From the NCBI GenBank assembly GCA_024362935.1, contig JANCRA010000025.1, forward strand, positions 7,094,936-7,158,935: 64,000 bases of DNA, given 5' to 3'. Below, one piece after another: positions 1-13,040 of the stretch (its first letter is position 1; each line of letters starts with the position of its first letter). Under the pieces are notes generated by a model, which worked only from the letters and a program-made list of their open reading frames with translations, was not told the DNA's origin and did not search any database. This DNA is from Setophaga petechia (lineage: Eukaryota > Chordata > Aves > Passeriformes > Parulidae). The translations under genes were made by a program, and so were the position numbers.

Positions 1-2827
1 AATATCTTTCCACAAGAAATTAGAAAATACTTTAAATTACAAATCATGATGCAGTATTGAATAACTACAGCAAAAACATTTAAAGCCAGAAGCCTATGTG
101 TGTATCACAACAATCACTCAGGTATGTGATTTGTAATTTCAAAGTATGTGGGCAAAAACAAGTCTAGAAATACAGGTTTCAGTGCAAAGCTGCTCAGCCT
201 GCTTCATAAAGCAAACCCACTGTTTTTCAATACAAATTAAATACAGACTTTGGGGACAAATTTCCAAATCTGATCTAAATTTGATAATTCAGTTCTGTTA
301 CTTTAATGTGGATTTTATTTTGTGAAAACAAAGCATCTAAGAATCAATCTACAGCATCATTGTAACATTAAATTCAGCACATATGGAAAAAATGTTGTCC
401 CTCAACTGTGTTGTTCCAGATTTGCTACTATTTTTACACAGCTGAGCTTACAGCATCTTAAGTGAAAGTTTTGTTATTATCAGATGGCAACCATCAGCCC
501 TTATCTGGCAGAGAAATGAAAAGCTTACCTAATGCCCAAGAAATGGAATTACCTAATGCCCAAAGTAATGTACTCTTAACAATGCCACAAGACTCCATCT
601 CCCTTATTGGTATACACAGACAATTATTTTCCATCTAAACTCTGTTCCTCTTCTCTAATGTTATATATCATACAGTTTACTTCATAGAGTCCTTGGTACC
701 ATATCCTTACAATTTACTTTAAAATTTGTCACCAAGGACCCAGATTTATGACTGAAATTTTATGGATTAGTAATTGATCTAGTGCACATTTTTAGCTTAC
801 TGCAGATGGAAGATCCATGTCAGCTGAAAACTCTTTCCTTCAGATTTCTGCTGTGTTCTGTGTTTGGCTGTGGGGGTTTTTTCACCTTGTTCTCACACAT
901 TTGGGGCTGGTCAAGTGCATGCACATGAGCACCACAGAAGCTCAGCAGACTTATGACAACTCATTAAATTGCAAGAACAAGATCACATGCTTGAGACACA
1001 ATAATTATAATTATTCCAGTTCTTCCCATTTTGGTGGGAAGAAATCTGAATTTTCAGTTTGTAACACATATTATCCCTTGCATCTTGATGACAGTGCTGT
1101 TTGCCAGCAGGTGGTAGGCAGAGATTCAACAATAAATCATTGCTCCCTTTTATCTATGACATACCCATGGAGGCAGGACTTCAGCACTGGTCTTGGAGTC
1201 ATACTTGCTATAAATGACCCTTAGGCACAGCCCTGAAGAGAGGGTATATTGTTACCATTCTTCACATGGGATGCTTAAATCCAACCTTTCCTCACTGTTT
1301 GTAGGTGGGAATTACAAGCAGTTATCAAAGAAAGAAAGGGCAATGCAAATGTTCCCTTCAACTAAACACAGGTGAGCGCTGCATGTTTGCCAGTGCTGTG
1401 CAATCACCTGGAACTATCCAGAACCAACCAAACTTTGAATACTTTGTAAAAATTCTATGAGGTATCCAGGGTATGAGCAAAACTCTTCCTACTCACCTAA
1501 AAAAAAAACCCCACAAACTCGTCTTTATTAATAGTATTTATTATAAGAACTACAAGCTACTGAGAGCCCATATTTAATAAAAAGAATCACAGATTCAAGT
1601 TGCCCAATACAGTTGTTAAGTACCTTGGCTTAGCCATCAAATAGAGAACCAGAGGCAATGACTACACAGGCACTTTAACCCAACTGTGAACTCTCCATCT
1701 GCCTCCAGACCAAATGCTCCAATTCTCTTAACACCCAAATGCCAAAAGATTGAGAGTTCTACCTTTCTGGGCAGGGCCAGGATGCAGTGCAGTTTGGCAT
1801 CCTGCACCTTGCTTTGTGGGTGTGAGTAGACAATACTCCAGTCCTGAGAAGACAAAATCCAAATCATGCTGTGTTCATGTTTGGCCAAGAGCCAAGCTTT
1901 TATAAATTAATTGTTTCACCAAGCCACCTGTTCCCTTTGCCTGACCCAAATTCCCATCTTTATCCTTAAAAAGTCTGCTTTTGTCTTCCTATCTGAGCTT
2001 TACAACTACTAGGAGCTGGGTTTCCCCCTCTAAGTATCCAAAACAGAAGTTAAAACTGCAGCTATCAGCAGCTTCCAGCTTCCTCAGTGGGAATCAGTCA
2101 TTAGCCAGTGATGACAAACAGCAGCACTGTGCAGCTCATTCTCAGTACACTGGCATTTAAATCCATCCAGAGTGACTAAGGCACCTAAGGAAAGCCCCTT
2201 TGGTGCTGACAGACTACAAGATTTGTACTTCCCAGAGTACAAATCAAATTCACAGCACTGCCCCTGCCACCTGTGTGTCACCTGTGAGCTCTGAGAGATC
2301 AGAGAATTAAAAACAAACAAACACAGACCGAAAAAACCCAAACCCCCAGGAAGTAAAGCTCATATAATTTAGATGAAACCTCCCCAGAGGTGACTGACTG
2401 AAGTGAAAGGTGACCAGCTCTGCTAACTGAGGATGTCTTTGATGCTTCTTGGCTCAGCACAGTGTTGTGTCCATCAGCTGGAGAACGACTGGCTGTGTAG
2501 AGGGGCTGAAGACAGTGCAGGGGTAACTCAGGTGTGATTCAGGGGAGCAAGGGTCTGGAGAGTGTGTGGCAGCACCATGTGGATAATGGGCCCCATTCCA
2601 GTGCTGATCAAAAGGTCTGAGTGGGTTATCTAACCTCACTGGGCATCAGCTGTCTTGTCCAGGCTTAAACAAATAATTTCAGAAACCATACAATATATAT
2701 ATATTTTTTTAAGGGGGTTGAGTTTCCTAAAGCCTTAGGGAAAGGTGTCTTCTTCCTTTGCATCCACACAGCCAATCTGATTTTAAAGCTAAAAGTGATC
2801 TTTCCAAGGATGATTCTAATGGTGAGG

Positions 2828-3219
2828 TGTTATTATATTTTCTGAAAAATCCCCTTTGCCCAGGATCTTCTCCTGGGAAGCTAAGAGGCCTCAGAAAAGA
2901 ATGAAAACAATCATTATCTGATTGTTTCAGAATGTGGTCTGGAGATCATTTACCAACAGGTGCATCTTTGATTGGCTGCATGTAAATTGTTTTTAATTAA
3001 TGACCAATCACCATCAGCTGGGTCAAACTCTAAGGAGTCAGCCACAAGCTTTCATTATTCTTGCTAAGCCTTCTGATGTATCCTTTGTCTTTCTTTAGTA
3101 TAGTTTTAGTATAGCATTCCTATTATAATATAATATCATAAAATAATAAATCAGCCTTCTGAAAACACAGAGTCAAATTCTCATCTCTCACCTCATCCCA
3201 GAGACCTCACAACACCACA
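2828..3219 (+). mobile_element. Solo LTR, family A copy 1, with 6-bp target-site duplication
   Basis: A 392-bp block starts TG and ends CA and is flanked by identical GTGAGG hexamers at 2822-2827 and 3220-3225. It is clearly related to blocks at 14,958-15,374 and (reversed) 22,613-23,026. Shared landmarks are a CTGAAAAATCCC-like start, a GACCAATCA CCAAT box, a run of TATAGTATAG-like A/T sequence, and AATAAATCAGCCTTCTGA near the 3' end, which would serve as the polyadenylation signal. A 6-bp duplication fits class II (ERVK-like) integration. No internal retroviral region adjoins it, so it is a solo LTR. The family looks like a passerine LTR, but I cannot assign a Repbase name. Confidence 0.85.
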
Positions 3220-6200
3220 GTGAGGCTGCTACAAAGCAGAGTGGACAAATCCTTGGTTGTTTCATTTTCAGTCCATGATAAAACAACATTTCAAAGTATT
3301 TTGAAACAACATTTCTAGGAGTCTCTCATGTCCTTACAATATCTGAGTATAGAATGGAAGGTCTAATCTAGCAAAAACATCCAGATTTCTTACATTCACA
3401 CAATGACAAAAAGGCTCTTTAATATAAAAAAATTCAGTTCCACATCTTAGAGAGCAGCAAATGAACACCAAGTAAGATATAGGGCAAAGATTGAAAAAAA
3501 ATGTAAGAGTACATAAGCCATCATGAGCAGGAGACAAGAACTGTACAAGAATGAGAATCAGGCTGCAGACAGAGAGGGAGGAACCCCAAGAGAGATGAAG
3601 AAAATGGGATTGGACACATTTCAGTCTTAGTGAAAGCCTTTTGGTGTCTCATAGGTCTGTCCCAAAACCATAGATTTAGGACAGTGGCCTGCTCCTTCTT
3701 TTAGCTACCAAGTTAATTAAACTTTGTTAGTGAAAGAAATTCAGAAGCATCAATATTATAATCTCAAAATTATTTTTAATACTACTCTCTGCAGAGAAAT
3801 AGAGACACCAACAAAACACTAATCTGCAACCTAGCTTAATTTCTACCTGCCTACCTCAGCTTTAGGCTACTGCCCTTGCTCAGGCACATTTTTCACCTTC
3901 TAATCCCAGCTACTTCCATCTGTAGCTGGTCTGTACTCACAGTCTGAAATCACAGTACAGTACAAAAAATTACTGGTTTCTCCTCATAATCATCTGCTGT
4001 GAGAGATGCAAGTGATAAAGGGACAAAGGGCACATTCATGTCTCTACATGCTATATCAATTCCTCTACATTAGGCAAATACTCTCTCTCCTCCCACATAA
4101 AACGAGTGGTTTTGATTTCTCAAGGAAATGAGGAAAGAAGAAGGCTGTGGAAGTCACAGAAGGAATGTAAGACAATCCAGCAGAAATGAATGCATGCTTT
4201 TCAGTCTCTGTCATTATAATTTAAAATCACCATGCCCCCCCCAAAAAAAAGTACAGTACAGAATTGTGCTGAATTAAACATTACCCCCTCAGGTATCAGA
4301 CAAAGAGGGAGGAGAAATCTCTAACATAGGCAAAAGGGAGGCAGGAGCAAGTGGTGACTTGGATTTTACTCTCATTGTCCATATGGAGAAAACACTGATG
4401 GCAGAAACATAAGAGAGAATGAGGTACTGAAGAAAAACCACATTCAATCTCAAGCAGAAAGCTGTTCTTCTAGAAGCCCTCAATACAGAAAAACACATGA
4501 ACTTGCATGTATTTTCCTCCAACTGCCAACTGCATAAGGTATATAAAAGTTGCCCAGGTGCAAATTCACTCTATCTGACTTTGAGAATGCTCCTCATTTT
4601 ACCATGATGAATGCTCACAAATTACTGTTTTATGCCAAATCCTATTTTCTCCACCATTGTTTTGCCCCTCTTGCACTTTCAATAAAGCCAGGTGTTCGCC
4701 TTGGATGCTGTTGTGCACACAGACTGCACACACACACCCTGAAAAAGAAAATCCACTAGGCAACACAGAAGGGAAGGGAAAAGTATTTCACCTAAAGGAA
4801 GGTCAATAGATGGTAGCAAATTATTTCTTTTCTAATCCACTGTAAAAAGGCCTAATTCCAAACAGATGGGGACCTTCAGATTAAAATCTCTCCTGTGACC
4901 CCCAATTTTACATTCATAGGCCTTATATAGGAAGTGGTTCGTAATGATAATGTGTTGCTCACCCATTAACACCTCAATCACTCATATTAGATTTGGTACT
5001 AATCTGCTATTTCCTAGAAAATCTATGGAAAATTTACTTTTCCATGACATAAAATCCAGTTGTAACTTCCACGTATCTCTGAGGAGTTCAACCCAGATGA
5101 CTGATTCAATCAGAATTGCTCAGATTAGAAAGAGATTTATTTGATGAAAGAATAAAATGAAAAAAATAATTTAACTATTGGGAGAAAATAAACTGAAGAT
5201 TTAGATTTGTTTTGTGAATATGTGAGCCCCCAGTGCTGAAAGCTGACCATCCCTGCTAAAGTGCTGGCTACCATAGGAGGACTAATATTGCATGTTCATC
5301 TGTACTGGCTGCTAAGGATAAAACACAATTACTGAGAGCAACTGGGAATACAGGTTCCTGGAAAAAAACCCAAAAGCTTCATCTACATTTTTCTTTGGGC
5401 ACTGCCAAAGCTCCAACAATAGTTCTAATTTCCCCTAACATGATTCCAGCTGCTTATGTTTTCTGTAGGCTAATGCACAGGATTCATTTCCTCTTGGAGG
5501 AAGCAATCCTGATGTAATTTGATGAGCATCTCTCTCAATATCAGTATTGCCCTCTTCCCTCTGCATCCACTCCTCTCCTCATGCTGACTTTTAGGCAAAG
5601 GTAAAACAGCTTTTGGGAGGTATTGGGAATCAGATGATGAAACTAATCTGGGTTACAGACAGCAAGAACCCCTCCTCAGTTATTTTTAACTGAGGCTGGT
5701 TTCCTACCCTGCTGTGACAGTATGCACAGCTGAGAGCCAGAACAGGGGCAGGAATGGCAGAAGGAGATGTAGGATTGTCTTGCTGAGAGATGAGCACATT
5801 CAACTCCGCCCTTAGTAACCCCAGGTCACTGCAGACTTAATAACAAGCAAGAGAAAATGAAATTCGAGCATGAAGTGAGGCTGTGGGCCTGCTGACAGTC
5901 ACTGTTTCCAGGCAGGACATGGCTGTGCACAGGGTAACTCACAGCAACACGCCACTCGAATTTAGCTGTGCACAGTGAGCACCCTTAAGAGACTTTGCAC
6001 TGCTCAAGGCCCCTGGCTGTCTGCCCCCTTTCTCCCCTAGGGCAACCTCCTCTCACAGCAGGACCAGCTCTGCACTCACAGGTTCTTGAGGGTTGCATCC
6101 AGTTGGGGCTTAAAAAGTTCCATGGAAAGAGACTGCATGACCTTTCTGGGCACCCTGTGGGACTGCCCATGCTCACAGGGAAACTGATCTACCTTAAATT

Positions 6201-6254
6201 CAGTCTGAACCTCTGTAGTTTCAATTTAAGTCAGTTATCTCTTGTCTTCCCACC

Positions 6255-7168
6255 CTTTACAGAATCACAGGATGGCTGCAGTTGGAAGGCACAGCTGGAG
6301 GTCAGCTACTCCTTTCCTCCAGGGAAGGAGATCCCACAACCACTCTGGGCAACCTCTTCCAGTGCTCAGTCACCTACACAGTGAAGAAGTTCTCCCTCAT
6401 GTTAAGGTGAAACTTACTGTGCAACAATCTCTGCCCACTGCCTCTTGTGCAATTGCTCAGGACCACCAGGAAGAACCTGGTCCATCCTCTTGACACCCTC
6501 CCTATGGATACTACTGACATTGAAAAGATCCCCTCTCCTTTGGTTCTTCTCAAGGCTGAACAGCTCCAGCTCCCTCAGCCTACCCTTGTAAGAGAGATGC
6601 TCCAGTCCCACCACCATCTTTGTCACCCTCTGCTGGATCTGCTCCAGGAGCTCCCTGTCTGTCTTGTCCTGAGAATCCCAGAAATGGACACTGCACTCCA
6701 GATGTGCCTCACCAGGGCTGAGTAGAGGGGCAGGATCCATCCCCTCCTACCCCAACCTGCTGGCAGTGCTCTTACAATGTACCCCAGGACACCTCTGGCC
6801 TTCTTTGCCACAAGGACACTTTTCTGGCTCATAGACAGCTTGTTGTCCAGCAGGACCCCCAGGTCCTTCTCTACAGAGTGCTCCCCAGCCAGGTGCATGG
6901 ATTTATCCCTCCCCAGGTACAGGATCCTTCACTTGCCTTTTCTGAATTTCAGGAGGCTCTTCTGTGCCCATCTTTCCCATCTCTGTCGAGGTCCTTCTGA
7001 AGGGCTCACAGCCCTCTGGGGTATCAGCCACTCCTCCCAGCTTTGTGTCAGCAGTGAACTTGCTGAGGAGGCATCTGCCCCTTCATCTGAGTCATTGATG
7101 AGTTAAAACAATACTGGACCCAGCACCAACCCTTGGGGGACACCACTAGTGACAGGTCTCCCAACTAC
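6255..7168 (-). mobile_element. CR1 LINE fragment (3' part of ORF2 plus 3' tail), degenerate
   Basis: The plus strand reads as an antisense CR1: it opens with the tail motif AGAATCACAGGATGG and runs into sequence encoding, on the minus strand, typical CR1 ORF2 C-terminal peptides. Recognisable segments are SVEKDLGVLLDNKLSMSQ, LPLYSALVRHI, KTDRELLEQIQQRVTKM and GLEHLSYKGRLRELELFSLE. They fall in different frames (for example 6,623-6,898 and 6,414-6,740), so the reverse transcriptase is frameshifted and dead. The fragment is 5'-truncated, as usual for CR1. It lies in BICD1 intron 1 in the same orientation as that gene. Confidence 0.9.
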
Positions 7169-7249
7169 AGGTACAGGGCACTGCACAAAATGCCTGGCTC
7201 TGATATCTCAATTACACTTTGTGTCCATGCACAGGCTGATGCTGGGTCC

Positions 7250-7567
7250 CTCACAGCCCTCTCTTTTCCAGGCTAAAGAAGCTCAGCTCCCTCAGCCTCC
7301 TCTCACAGGGCAAGTGCTTCAGCTCCTGACCATCTCGGTGGTCCTTTGCTGAATGCAGTCCAGGTTATCTGCATTTTTCTTGTAATAAGGACACCCAAAC
7401 TGGATGCTGTTTTCTAGATGTACAACTGCCAGTTTGAAAGTGATAACCACTTCTGTCAATTTACCAGCTCTGCTCCTGCTACTAAAGGTCCAGGATGCTG
7501 ACAGAATTCTCAGTGCCAGGACACACCACTGTCCAATATTCAGCTCACTGTCCTCGAGAATTCCCAA
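7250..7567 (-). mobile_element. Second CR1 fragment, more divergent
   Basis: Minus-strand translation gives LENSIQFGCPYYKKN followed by CIQQRTTEMVRS, which aligns with the CR1 ORF2 C-terminus that the preceding fragment also carries. It repeats part of the sequence of that fragment, so it is a separate insertion and not its continuation. It is more diverged, hence probably older. The left boundary is uncertain because nearby sequence is degenerate. Confidence 0.7.
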
Positions 7568-7579
7568 ATCCCTTGACCC

Positions 7580-7603
7580 CAGTCAGTCAGTCAGTCAGTC
7601 AGT
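7580..7603. repeat. (CAGT)6 microsatellite
   Basis: Six uninterrupted CAGT units follow the second CR1 fragment. Pure short tetranucleotide tract; likely length-polymorphic. Confidence 0.9.
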
Positions 7604-8734
7604 CTGTCCCCAGCCTGTAATAACTGAATGTGCTCATCTGTGAGCTGGGTGCTGGGCAGCAAAGCCTTCCTGAGTGACACAACGTGAGCAGGCACCAAGG
7701 ACAAAGTGGTGAGATCAGGATGAGATGCCGAAAATGTTTCGCCTCATCCAACACAAGCCCACAGACGCTGCCACTGGAAGGAGGTGTAAAGATATACTGA
7801 GATGGCAGCAGTTCACAGCTCCCAAGCTCCATATTTGGAACACACTCAGCTCTGGGGAGAATTTAGAACATCTCAGTGCAATTTATGAGCTGCTTCACAC
7901 TTTCCTAAGCATCCTGTGATGTAGATGGGTGTGTATAAGAATCCACATTTAAGAGGGTTGTAATTGGGATATGTTTTGGGAGGAGTCTCCCTCTCCTCCA
8001 GCCTTTGTGGATGCAGAGAAGTCCCACCAAATGTACACTTCAAAGATGGAAGAGGCAGAGGTGATTCAAGCAGCAGGAGGGCGAGAGGTTTTGGAGAACA
8101 GTGGGGGAGCTGGAATGGCAGTGTCACTTCAGAAGAGGAGAGATGGAGATTGAGTCACTTGTGCTGAAACAGTGCGAGGAAGAGCAGGACAGAAAAGAAG
8201 CTGCCAGAGAGACCTTCAGCTCTACTCCTCAAAAAACTCTTTCAGACACAGACCAAGAATTACTCCTGGAAGCCCTATTAGCAAACCGAGTAAGAACTTC
8301 ATGATCATTGATACAACATTTCTGTGAGGTAAAGAAAACAAACACCTGCCACGCAGCACTAGTCTGGTTTCCAAGCATTTACCATGGATAATTTGCTTTT
8401 AAGTAAAGCAAGCACCAAATTGCCTGGAAATCAGATATCCAGTGCCCTGTGCAACCCAGAAGAGTTTGTCTCCTTAGAATGAAATACATAAAAGCCAAGA
8501 AGCCAAGTGAGATATTGCCTAAATTAGTCAGTCAGAGAGGAAGTCAAGGACAGAAACAGCTGCCATGTTCATTATTTGATTCCCAAAGAGAAATCTCTGC
8601 TAGGATTTCCCAGGCCTAACTCTTGCAGGGTTGGACACCAAAGCCTTCCATCCCCATTTAATCGTGAGCAGATGTGACTGATATTTCTCTGCTTTAAAAA
8701 CTTGATGGACCACCAGTGTCCAGTGGCTGATCAG

Positions 8735-8772
8735 AGAATCATGGAATGGCTGAGGTTGGAAGGGACCCCCAT
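8735..8772 (-). mobile_element. CR1 3'-end scrap
   Basis: The segment AGAATCATGGAATGGCTGAG followed by GTTGGAAGGGACC matches the antisense start of CR1 tails, as at 6.26 kb. Only about 40 bp are recognisable, so this is a remnant. Confidence 0.6.
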
Positions 8773-11752
8773 GCTAAAGCAGGAACAGCTATAGTAAACA
8801 GGCAAGAAGATCAATATGAAGCCATTTTACACTTCCATTAAAAGAAACAGAACAACACACATTATTCTTACAGCAAATGCAATGTGAACATATAAGACCA
8901 AATATAATGAAACCACTGGAAGATGCTTTACATAAAATATGATGGTAATTAAACTCCCAGCTCAGCATGACAATGAAGACAAGCTATCTTCAATCCCATG
9001 GCTAATAGCAAGCCCTAGTCTCTGAATTTTTATGGACTGTAGAATAAAAGGCACATCAGCTAAAGTAATATTGGTAACAGGGACCCTAAAATGACAGTGT
9101 TCCACCAAAGATCCAAAATTCTACTAGAATGAGATGTAATTGACTAGAGAAACATCACTTTCAGACTGAGAAAAAAACCCAACCCAAACCCTATGACAAT
9201 TAATAAGGCTTTAAATAATAATAGTGGTTTTGCAACATGAATTTACCTCATGGCCCAAAACATCAAAATCTTGGGCTAAAGCAGAGACCTCTGAGCACAG
9301 CAGAAGAAACATCAGAGGTTATCAAAACAATTCATACTGCAGGGCGGATAGCATATATCCTGTATACAAGTATTAATATTTAATGTAATATATTGTAATT
9401 TGCTTTTACTTCAACATCCTATAATGGCCTTAGTTTCCCATTTCACTCTCCAATGATGGAAATTATTGTACAGCAGAGGTATTGCCATTTATATGGAAAA
9501 GGACTGCTCAAGTCCACTGGAGTTTTGGATTGCCAAGGAGGATAGGAGAAATCTTCAGAACCCAGTCTGCCAAACCATGGCTGAGTAACATTAAAGATAG
9601 GCAGCTCTTCACCTGAGTAATAAATACAATGAGGTCCTAACAACAGAACACAAGCAATCAATAATAAAAACTGTTAAAAAATTAAGACTTGTCTCAAAAA
9701 CAGTCAAACCCAGTAACTGTTCAGAGAAGGACTGCAGAAGGAGGGGCAATTGTCCTAACACGATCCTGGCCACCCTCTTGCACCTACTGTTCCTTGGGAA
9801 TGGACAAACTGCTTATTCCAACACAAATCTGAGGCCTTGTTTCTATGCCCCAATATGGCTTCAAAGAGGATGCAGCAAATGCAGTGAAGTAAGAGCACAG
9901 CACAGATTCCTGTCTGTCTGTCAGGCAGACTTGGCATTCAATGTCCTACCATTGGGGACCACATTCTGGCAAGGGCCTGCTGGAAGAAGGACACAAAAAC
10001 CCTCCTCCACACATTTTGGATGGTGCTTTACTAAACCAAAAACATGTCTTTGGACTTCTCTGCCCCCTTAAGAGCTTTCAGACAGAACCCTACAGCCCCA
10101 CATCTACACTCCACAGGACAATTTGCCTGAACTACCTGAATTTTGCCTCACTGGTGTTGATGGAGGCACCATTTGCTTCTGTCTCACCAGTACAGGTCTG
10201 ACTTGTGCTGAGGGAGCTGTCATAATGGAGCTGCTAACACAGATATAGAAAACAGATTACAGCAACAGCAAGGGCTAAGAGAAAATTCTCCTTTGCAGAG
10301 TGCATGTGCAGTAAGCATCAGTGTGGTTTCTGCTATAAAGGTTAAAAGCAAGAAAAGAATTGCTTGCACCCTGGGTGGGGGATAGAAATGCCCTACCTGC
10401 TGCTATGGAGAGCTCTGGAATAGAGAGCCCTGGGTCTGGACTGGAAACTGGAGAAGCTCCACTCTTGTGTGGCATCAGGAAAGCTACAGGATTTCCCCTG
10501 TCCCTTCCTCTGTGAACATCCCCTCAGTATCCATGCTGTGGCTGGCACAGCATGAAGGCATGGCCCCACAGGAGATACTCTGGGCTGCAGAGCATGCACT
10601 GACTTCAAGGAGAGGTAAGCAAGAAGAGAGTTTGTGCCCATCTTTGATTTCAATTAATTGCATTGACTAATCCCTCTAGTTTCATAATTTCAACTTGATT
10701 CCTTGCACTATCTCTCCTATCCATGGCCATGTGCCATCCTGGCTTCTCATCAGTCTTCTTTTGTACATGATCATGGTGGGATAACAGCTACCTGCAGCTT
10801 TGCTTATCTCCTTCTTCATCTTCTTTTTTTCCCTAGAAACTGCATTGCACTTTCCCCTTTTAATTCTGTTCCTCTGTTACTGTCAGGTCATTTCAAACAG
10901 CACTGCCTTCATGCCAGTGCCAAGTTATGTATCTCCATCCCTCACTCTGTGATTACTGGTTTCAAAAGTCCTGAGCCTACTCCATAGGCTCAGGGGGGCA
11001 GGGAGGCAAAGATCAAGTTTAAGGAGACCAGTAGGTTTTTCTGAAAAACAGCTTTATTCTTCATATTGAAAATAAAATGTTCTCAACTCTTCTGGACACT
11101 GAACCAAGTCTGTGGCATAACTCATTTACCTGCAAGTAAAATGAAACCCTTATTATATTAAAAACACTTCTAAAAAGGCATCAGTTAGTAGTCTAAAGAA
11201 TATAAAGAGAAATAACCTGAGTTTTTAAAGTGTATTTCCTCTGTATGGAATATGTTCATGGTTTCTAATAGAAATGTCATTAATTCTAACAGAATTTCTG
11301 CATATTCTATAGCAGGGTTTTATTGTAGAACAAAAAGATACATTCTAAATTTGGGACAATATCTGTTTGCTGCTTCCAAACCTTCTGTTTACAAAACCTA
11401 GTCAGTTACATTCTGAGACGGTATAAAAACAGCATGAGGTGCAGAGCTGTGAGTGCTGCATACGTGTGCACACACAGCCCTGCCGTAGCTCCCACGTACG
11501 TGCACTGTTATCAGCCTCAAGTTACTTCCCTTAAGGATGGACATAGGGACGGTGATGATTTTTTTGGAGTCGGAGTCATGTTTAGCAGAGCTGAAAGGCA
11601 AGGTGTAACACCCACCTACTTCATACTTTGAGTGTTACAAAAAGACATTCGAAAGATAACCCCAAATCACTCCTCCAGTCAAATATTTCACCCTTTTAGC
11701 ATGACGCAGAAGTTTAATTTCCACTGATGGGTGACCTCGAGAGTGCTGTATA

Positions 11753-11816
11753 CCCGCCCCCCCTCCCAATGGCAGCGGTTCCCCTCACTGGCAGACTAAA
11801 GCGGGTCTATAAATAA
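11753..11816 (+). promoter_or_regulatory. GC-box / CCAAT / TATA-MEF2-like cluster
   Basis: In order on the plus strand are a C-rich CCGCCCCCCCTCCC tract (11,753-11,766), CCAAT (11,766-11,770) and CTATAAATAA (11,807-11,816). CTATAAATAA contains a consensus TATA box and also fits the MEF2 consensus YTAWWWWTAR exactly. Spacing of CCAAT about 40 bp upstream of TATA is promoter-like. It lies about 450 bp inside BICD1 intron 1. Plus-strand transcription from here would run antisense through BICD1 exon 1; alternatively it is an intronic enhancer element. No transcript evidence is available. Confidence 0.35.
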
Positions 11817-12266
11817 CTTCAAAAGGAATTGTCTCTCTCCTCACGCACTGCAGACAGCTGTTTACAGAGATCCCGACTCCTTATTCACAGCGTTGGCCCA
11901 GCTCTCATCCTACTCCTTCCTTTGCTCTTGCTAAAAACCCCTTGGGAGATGCGGTGCAGGTAGGACGGGGGACCCTCCCCTGCCGCAAACGCCTGTTCCC
12001 ACAACTTGAGGGAAGCTGCCGGAGCCGGAGCGCGGCCCCGGGGAAATTTCTCAGGGCAAGGGGGTTGAGATCTCGTGTAATCCGTCCTTAAGCTCCACGG
12101 TCCCGGCTGATCCTCGGCCCCGGGAATCCCCTCCTCCCCAGCCCGGAGCGGAGCCCGCAGCCGCTCGGGGCCCGCGCATCGCCCACCTGCAGGGCCGGGC
12201 AGGGACACGCGTGGGGCGCCCCGCACCTGCCCGCAGCCCCCGAGACAAAAGCCCGGGCTGCCTCAC

Positions 12267-12479
12267 CTCCTTCAGCTGTTCCAGCTCCTGCTTGAGGCCG
12301 TCATACTCCGCCTCCAGCTCATCGTACTGCTGCTTGAGGGTGAGCTTCTCCTCCAGCACCACCAGCCCATACTCCGCCGCCTGGATCTTCTCGTGGGTCG
12401 TCTCGGAGAGCTCCCGGGTCAGCCGCTCGATCTCGCTCTTGTAGTGGTCTGCGCCCTGCAGCACCTCCTCCGCAGCCAT
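12267..12479 (-). CDS. BICD1: BICD1 coding exon 1 (dynein adaptor Bicaudal-D homolog 1, N-terminus)
   Basis: The exon encodes 71 residues beginning [14 protein letters not shown] and ending ELEQLKE, then a consensus donor GAG|GTGAGG. From memory of the family this is nearly identical to mammalian BICD1 ([14 protein letters not shown]...) and clearly distinct from BICD2, whose N-terminus is longer and different. BICD1 is a cytoplasmic coiled-coil adaptor that links dynein-dynactin to cargo such as RAB6 vesicles; this segment is the start of the first coiled coil, rich in heptad leucines and charged residues. The start is chosen by homology and has a good context (G at -3, G at +4). The frame stays open for 138 codons upstream to another ATG at 12,893, but that extension is GC-driven Ala/Arg/Gly sequence. 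The exon ends in phase 0. The rest of the gene lies beyond the left edge. Confidence 0.95.
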
Positions 12480-12850
12480 AGCCCCGCCGGCACTGCCGCG
12501 CCGCCGAGCAGGCAGCCAGGGGGCGGGCGCGGCCGAGGGGCGGCACCGGCACGGCCGGCCCGGCCCGGGGATGGGGGTCGGGGCCGCCTGCGGCAGCCGC
12601 CGCCGCCGCCGCCGAGCGCGGTCCGCCCCGCCGCAGCCGCGGCCCCCTCCTCCCCCGCCGGCCGCCCGGGACGCGCCGAGGCCGCGCTCGCCTCCCCCGG
12701 CCCTGCGGCGGCCCCGGCAGCGGGGACGCCTGGGCTGGCGAGCGGGCGGGCGAGCCCCGCTGCCCGGGGAGGCGGCGGCGCGCTGGAGGCCGGGGCGGCG
12801 AGCGGGGCGGCCCGGGAGCGCGCCTTCGTGAGGCGGCTCCCGCGGAGATG

Positions 12851-12868
12851 CTGCTGCTGCTGCTGCTG
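12851..12868. repeat. (CTG)6 trinucleotide tract, CAG on the BICD1 strand
   Basis: Six perfect CTG units lie in the BICD1 promoter/5' UTR region, about 370 bp upstream of the start codon. On the gene strand they read as CAG/GCA and, in the open upstream frame, as an alanine run. Confidence 0.9.
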
Positions 12869-13040
12869 CCGGCGCCCGCCTCCTCCCTTCCACACGGTCC
12901 CTCCCCTGCGCTCTTTAAGATGACAGCGTCCTCGGCTCTGGCATCGCCGCCGGGCGGGCGGGGAGGCGGCGCGGCAGCGGCGGCGGAGCGGCCCCGGCGC
13001 GCCGGGATGTGGGCGCTGCGCCTGAGCGGCTGCTCCCGCC

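Larger units (their letters stand above)
1..12266 (-). other. BICD1: BICD1 intron 1 (5' part; continues beyond the left edge)
   Basis: The intron begins at the GT donor (12266-12265) that follows the conserved exon 1 sequence ending ELEQLKE. I looked for the next conserved BICD exon, which encodes a segment starting AFGQ and including HRKVAEDGE, in the supplied translations and did not find it, so the acceptor lies outside the window. The interval is AT-rich and holds a solo LTR (2.8-3.2 kb), CR1 LINE fragments (6.25-7.57 kb and 8.74 kb), a CAGT microsatellite and a promoter-like cluster near 11.8 kb. The short open frames here are not conserved and lack coding character. Stretches 1-2.8, 3.2-6.2 and 8.8-11.7 kb show nothing further that I can support. 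Confidence 0.8.

Noticed and set aside
6414..7352. Small plus- and minus-strand genes
   Set aside because: All are pieces of a frameshifted CR1 LINE.
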